DNA of 5,194 nt, taken from contig JALHHV010000167.1 of assembly GCA_022837365.1 (NCBI GenBank), positions 1-5,194 on the forward strand, read 5' to 3'. Origin of the DNA: Desulfovibrio sp. (GTDB lineage Bacteria > Desulfobacterota > Desulfovibrionia > Desulfovibrionales > Desulfovibrionaceae). The position numbers and the translations under genes were made by a program. The notes beneath the pieces were generated by a model that saw only the letters and a list, made by a program, of their open reading frames with translations, ran no database searches and was not told the origin of the DNA. The first letter of the stretch is position 1; each line of letters opens with the position of its first letter. Shown piece by piece: positions 4,285-5,194 of this stretch.

Positions 4285-5194
4285 CACCAGGAAGGGCAGG
4301 CGGCCGATGTCGTCGTGGGTCAGGGCCACGTCGGCGGTTTCCAGCGCCACGTCGGTGCCCGCACCGCCCATGGCCACGCCCACGTCGGCCCCGGCCAGGG
4401 CGGGGGCGTCATTGATGCCGTCGCCCACGAAGATCACCGTGGCCCCGGACTGCTGCTGGGTGCGGATGGCGGACAACTTGTCGGCGGGCTTCAGCCCGGC
4501 GCGCCAGTAGTCTATGCCCGCCTGGGCCGCGATGCGCGCGGCGGCGGTTTCATGGTCGCCGGACAGCATGCCCGCGTGGGCAAGGCCTGCCGCCCGCAAC
4601 CCGCTGACCGATGCGCGCGCGCCGGGCCGCAGGGTGTCGGTGACGGCCAGCAGACCGGCGGGGGCCGCGTCCACGCGCACCAGCAGGGCCGTGGCCCCGC
4701 GCGTCCGCAGGTCGGCCAGCGGCTGCACCAGACCGGGCGCGCGTTCGGAAAGTTCCGCTTCCACCCCGGCGGTAACGCCGCACACCTCCACGGCATGCCC
4801 GTCCACGGTGGCCCGCACGCCCACGCCCACCTCGGTGAAGGCGCCTTCGGCAGCAGCGGGGGGGATGGATCGTGCCTCGGCCCCGGCCACGATGGCCCGC
4901 GCGATGGGGTGGGTGCCGCCGCCTTCCGCACCGGCGGCCAGGGCCAGCAGCCGTTCTTCGGTCATGCCGGGCGCGGGGCAGGCAGGCTGGCCCGGCTCGC
5001 CATCGTCGAAAAAGGCCAGGCTGGCGGACGAAATGACCACGATCACCGACCCCACGTTGTGAAACACGGAGGCCATCACCGGCGAGAGCAGGCCATAGCC
5101 GCTGCCCAGGATGGACAGCGCGTTGAACAGCACGCCGAGGCCGATGTTGATCTTGATGAGCGAGATGGCCCGGCGCGAAAGGCGCACCAGGAAG
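4165..5194 (-). CDS. P1B-type heavy-metal ATPase, partial: terminal membrane pair fused to a second N/P-domain stretch, frameshifted at its end
   Basis: The frame is open from the window edge, so the N-terminus lies outside. Counting from the Val codon at 5187, residues 1-60 are RLSRRAIS plus two membrane helices ending HNVGSVIVVISSASLAFF, normally the very end of a P1B ATPase. After DDGEPGQPACPAP comes GMTEERLL (74-81), the usual start of the nucleotide-binding part. Then follow the HP dipeptide (93-94), DTLRP (184-188), SGD (209-211; normally TGD), KPADK (233-237), GDGINDAP (255-262) and ADVGVAMG (267-274). The phosphorylated DKTGT motif and membrane helices 1-6, which should precede GMTEERLL, are absent here. 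After Val301 (4285-4287) the 11-bp duplication shifts the frame and 39 meaningless residues follow to a stop at 4165. Family members export metals from the cytoplasm; the metal is not assignable because the ion-binding CPx helix lies outside. No Shine-Dalgarno precedes the GTG at 5187 or the ATG at 4965, so the frame continues leftward from beyond the window. Confidence 0.82.
   Translation of the reverse strand, partial: FLVRLSRRAISLIKINIGLGVLFNALSILGSGYGLLSPVMASVFHNVGSVIVVISSASLAFFDDGEPGQPACPAPGMTEERLLALAAGAEGGGTHPIARAIVAGAEARSIPPAAAEGAFTEVGVGVRATVDGHAVEVCGVTAGVEAELSERAPGLVQPLADLRTRGATALLVRVDAAPAGLLAVTDTLRPGARASVSGLRAAGLAHAGMLSGDHETAAARIAAQAGIDYWRAGLKPADKLSAIRTQQQSGATVIFVGDGINDAPALAGADVGVAMGGAGTDVALETADVALTHDDIGRLPFLVPSWCAFRAGPSRSSRSTSASACCSTRCPSWAAATACSRR
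4273..4294. repeat. 11-bp perfect tandem duplication causing a frameshift
   Basis: GCACCAGGAAG is present twice in a row. On the minus strand this turns RLPFLV-RLSRR into RLPFLV-PSWCAF. Eleven is not a multiple of three, so the ATPase frame is lost; one copy would keep it. The first copy ends at 4283, the position equivalent to the last base of the window in repeat copy B. Confidence 0.95.
4968..5194. repeat. Direct repeat, copy B (metal ATPase internal)
   Basis: This is the partner of 4057-4283 and is cut by the window end, so its true right boundary is unknown. It encodes the same membrane pair and acidic/proline tail. It then continues in frame into GMTEERLL instead of a stop codon. Confidence 0.95.

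Noticed and set aside
4165..4965. A separate soluble N/P-domain protein starting at the ATG at 4965
   Set aside because: No Shine-Dalgarno lies upstream, and the frame is open and coding on both sides of this ATG.
1..5194. CRISPR array, tRNA/rRNA, insertion sequence or attachment site
   Set aside because: No regularly spaced repeats, cloverleaf-like sequences, transposase motifs or terminal inverted repeats were seen; the only repeats are those listed.

Overview
This window looks like chromosomal DNA of a high-GC Gram-negative bacterium. Codon use and the style of the proteins (a GlnHPQ-type transporter, an Rhs/YD-repeat protein and a P1B metal ATPase) suggest a Desulfovibrionaceae member such as Desulfovibrio/Nitratidesulfovibrio. 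That assignment is inference; no marker gene is present. Every supported gene lies on the minus strand, so the window is transcribed from right to left.

Layout in transcription order: (1) 5194-4034, the C-terminal part of a P1B-type heavy-metal ATPase. It has an unusual arrangement: a terminal membrane pair is fused to a second nucleotide-binding/phosphorylation-domain stretch that has no DKTGT site. An 11-bp tandem duplication then shifts the frame, and a near-copy of the membrane pair follows. A hairpin terminator lies at 3961-3995. (2) 3800-1436, a complete polar amino-acid ABC importer operon, glnH (periplasmic binding protein), glnP (inner-membrane permease) and glnQ (ATPase), each with a clear Shine-Dalgarno. 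A 184-bp gap between glnH and glnP carries two stem-loops around a short tandem repeat. A hairpin at 1266-1297 probably ends the operon. (3) 1077-1, the first 359 residues of an Rhs/YD-repeat protein whose C-terminus runs off the left edge.

The three importer genes form one machine: GlnH captures substrate (most likely glutamine) in the periplasm, GlnP passes it through the membrane, and a GlnQ dimer powers the cycle. The Rhs and metal-ATPase genes have no evident functional link to it.

The most notable feature is the 227-bp direct repeat in the ATPase region (4057-4283 and 4968-5194). The copies differ at 10 positions, 9 of them synonymous, so both descend from sequences selected as protein. 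The last 99 bp are identical and stop exactly at the window end, and the 11-bp duplication sits at the same point in the other copy. This suggests either a repeat-induced assembly join or a real tandem duplication in the gene. I see no CRISPR array, tRNA, rRNA or insertion sequence, and no convincing novel defence or mobile system.
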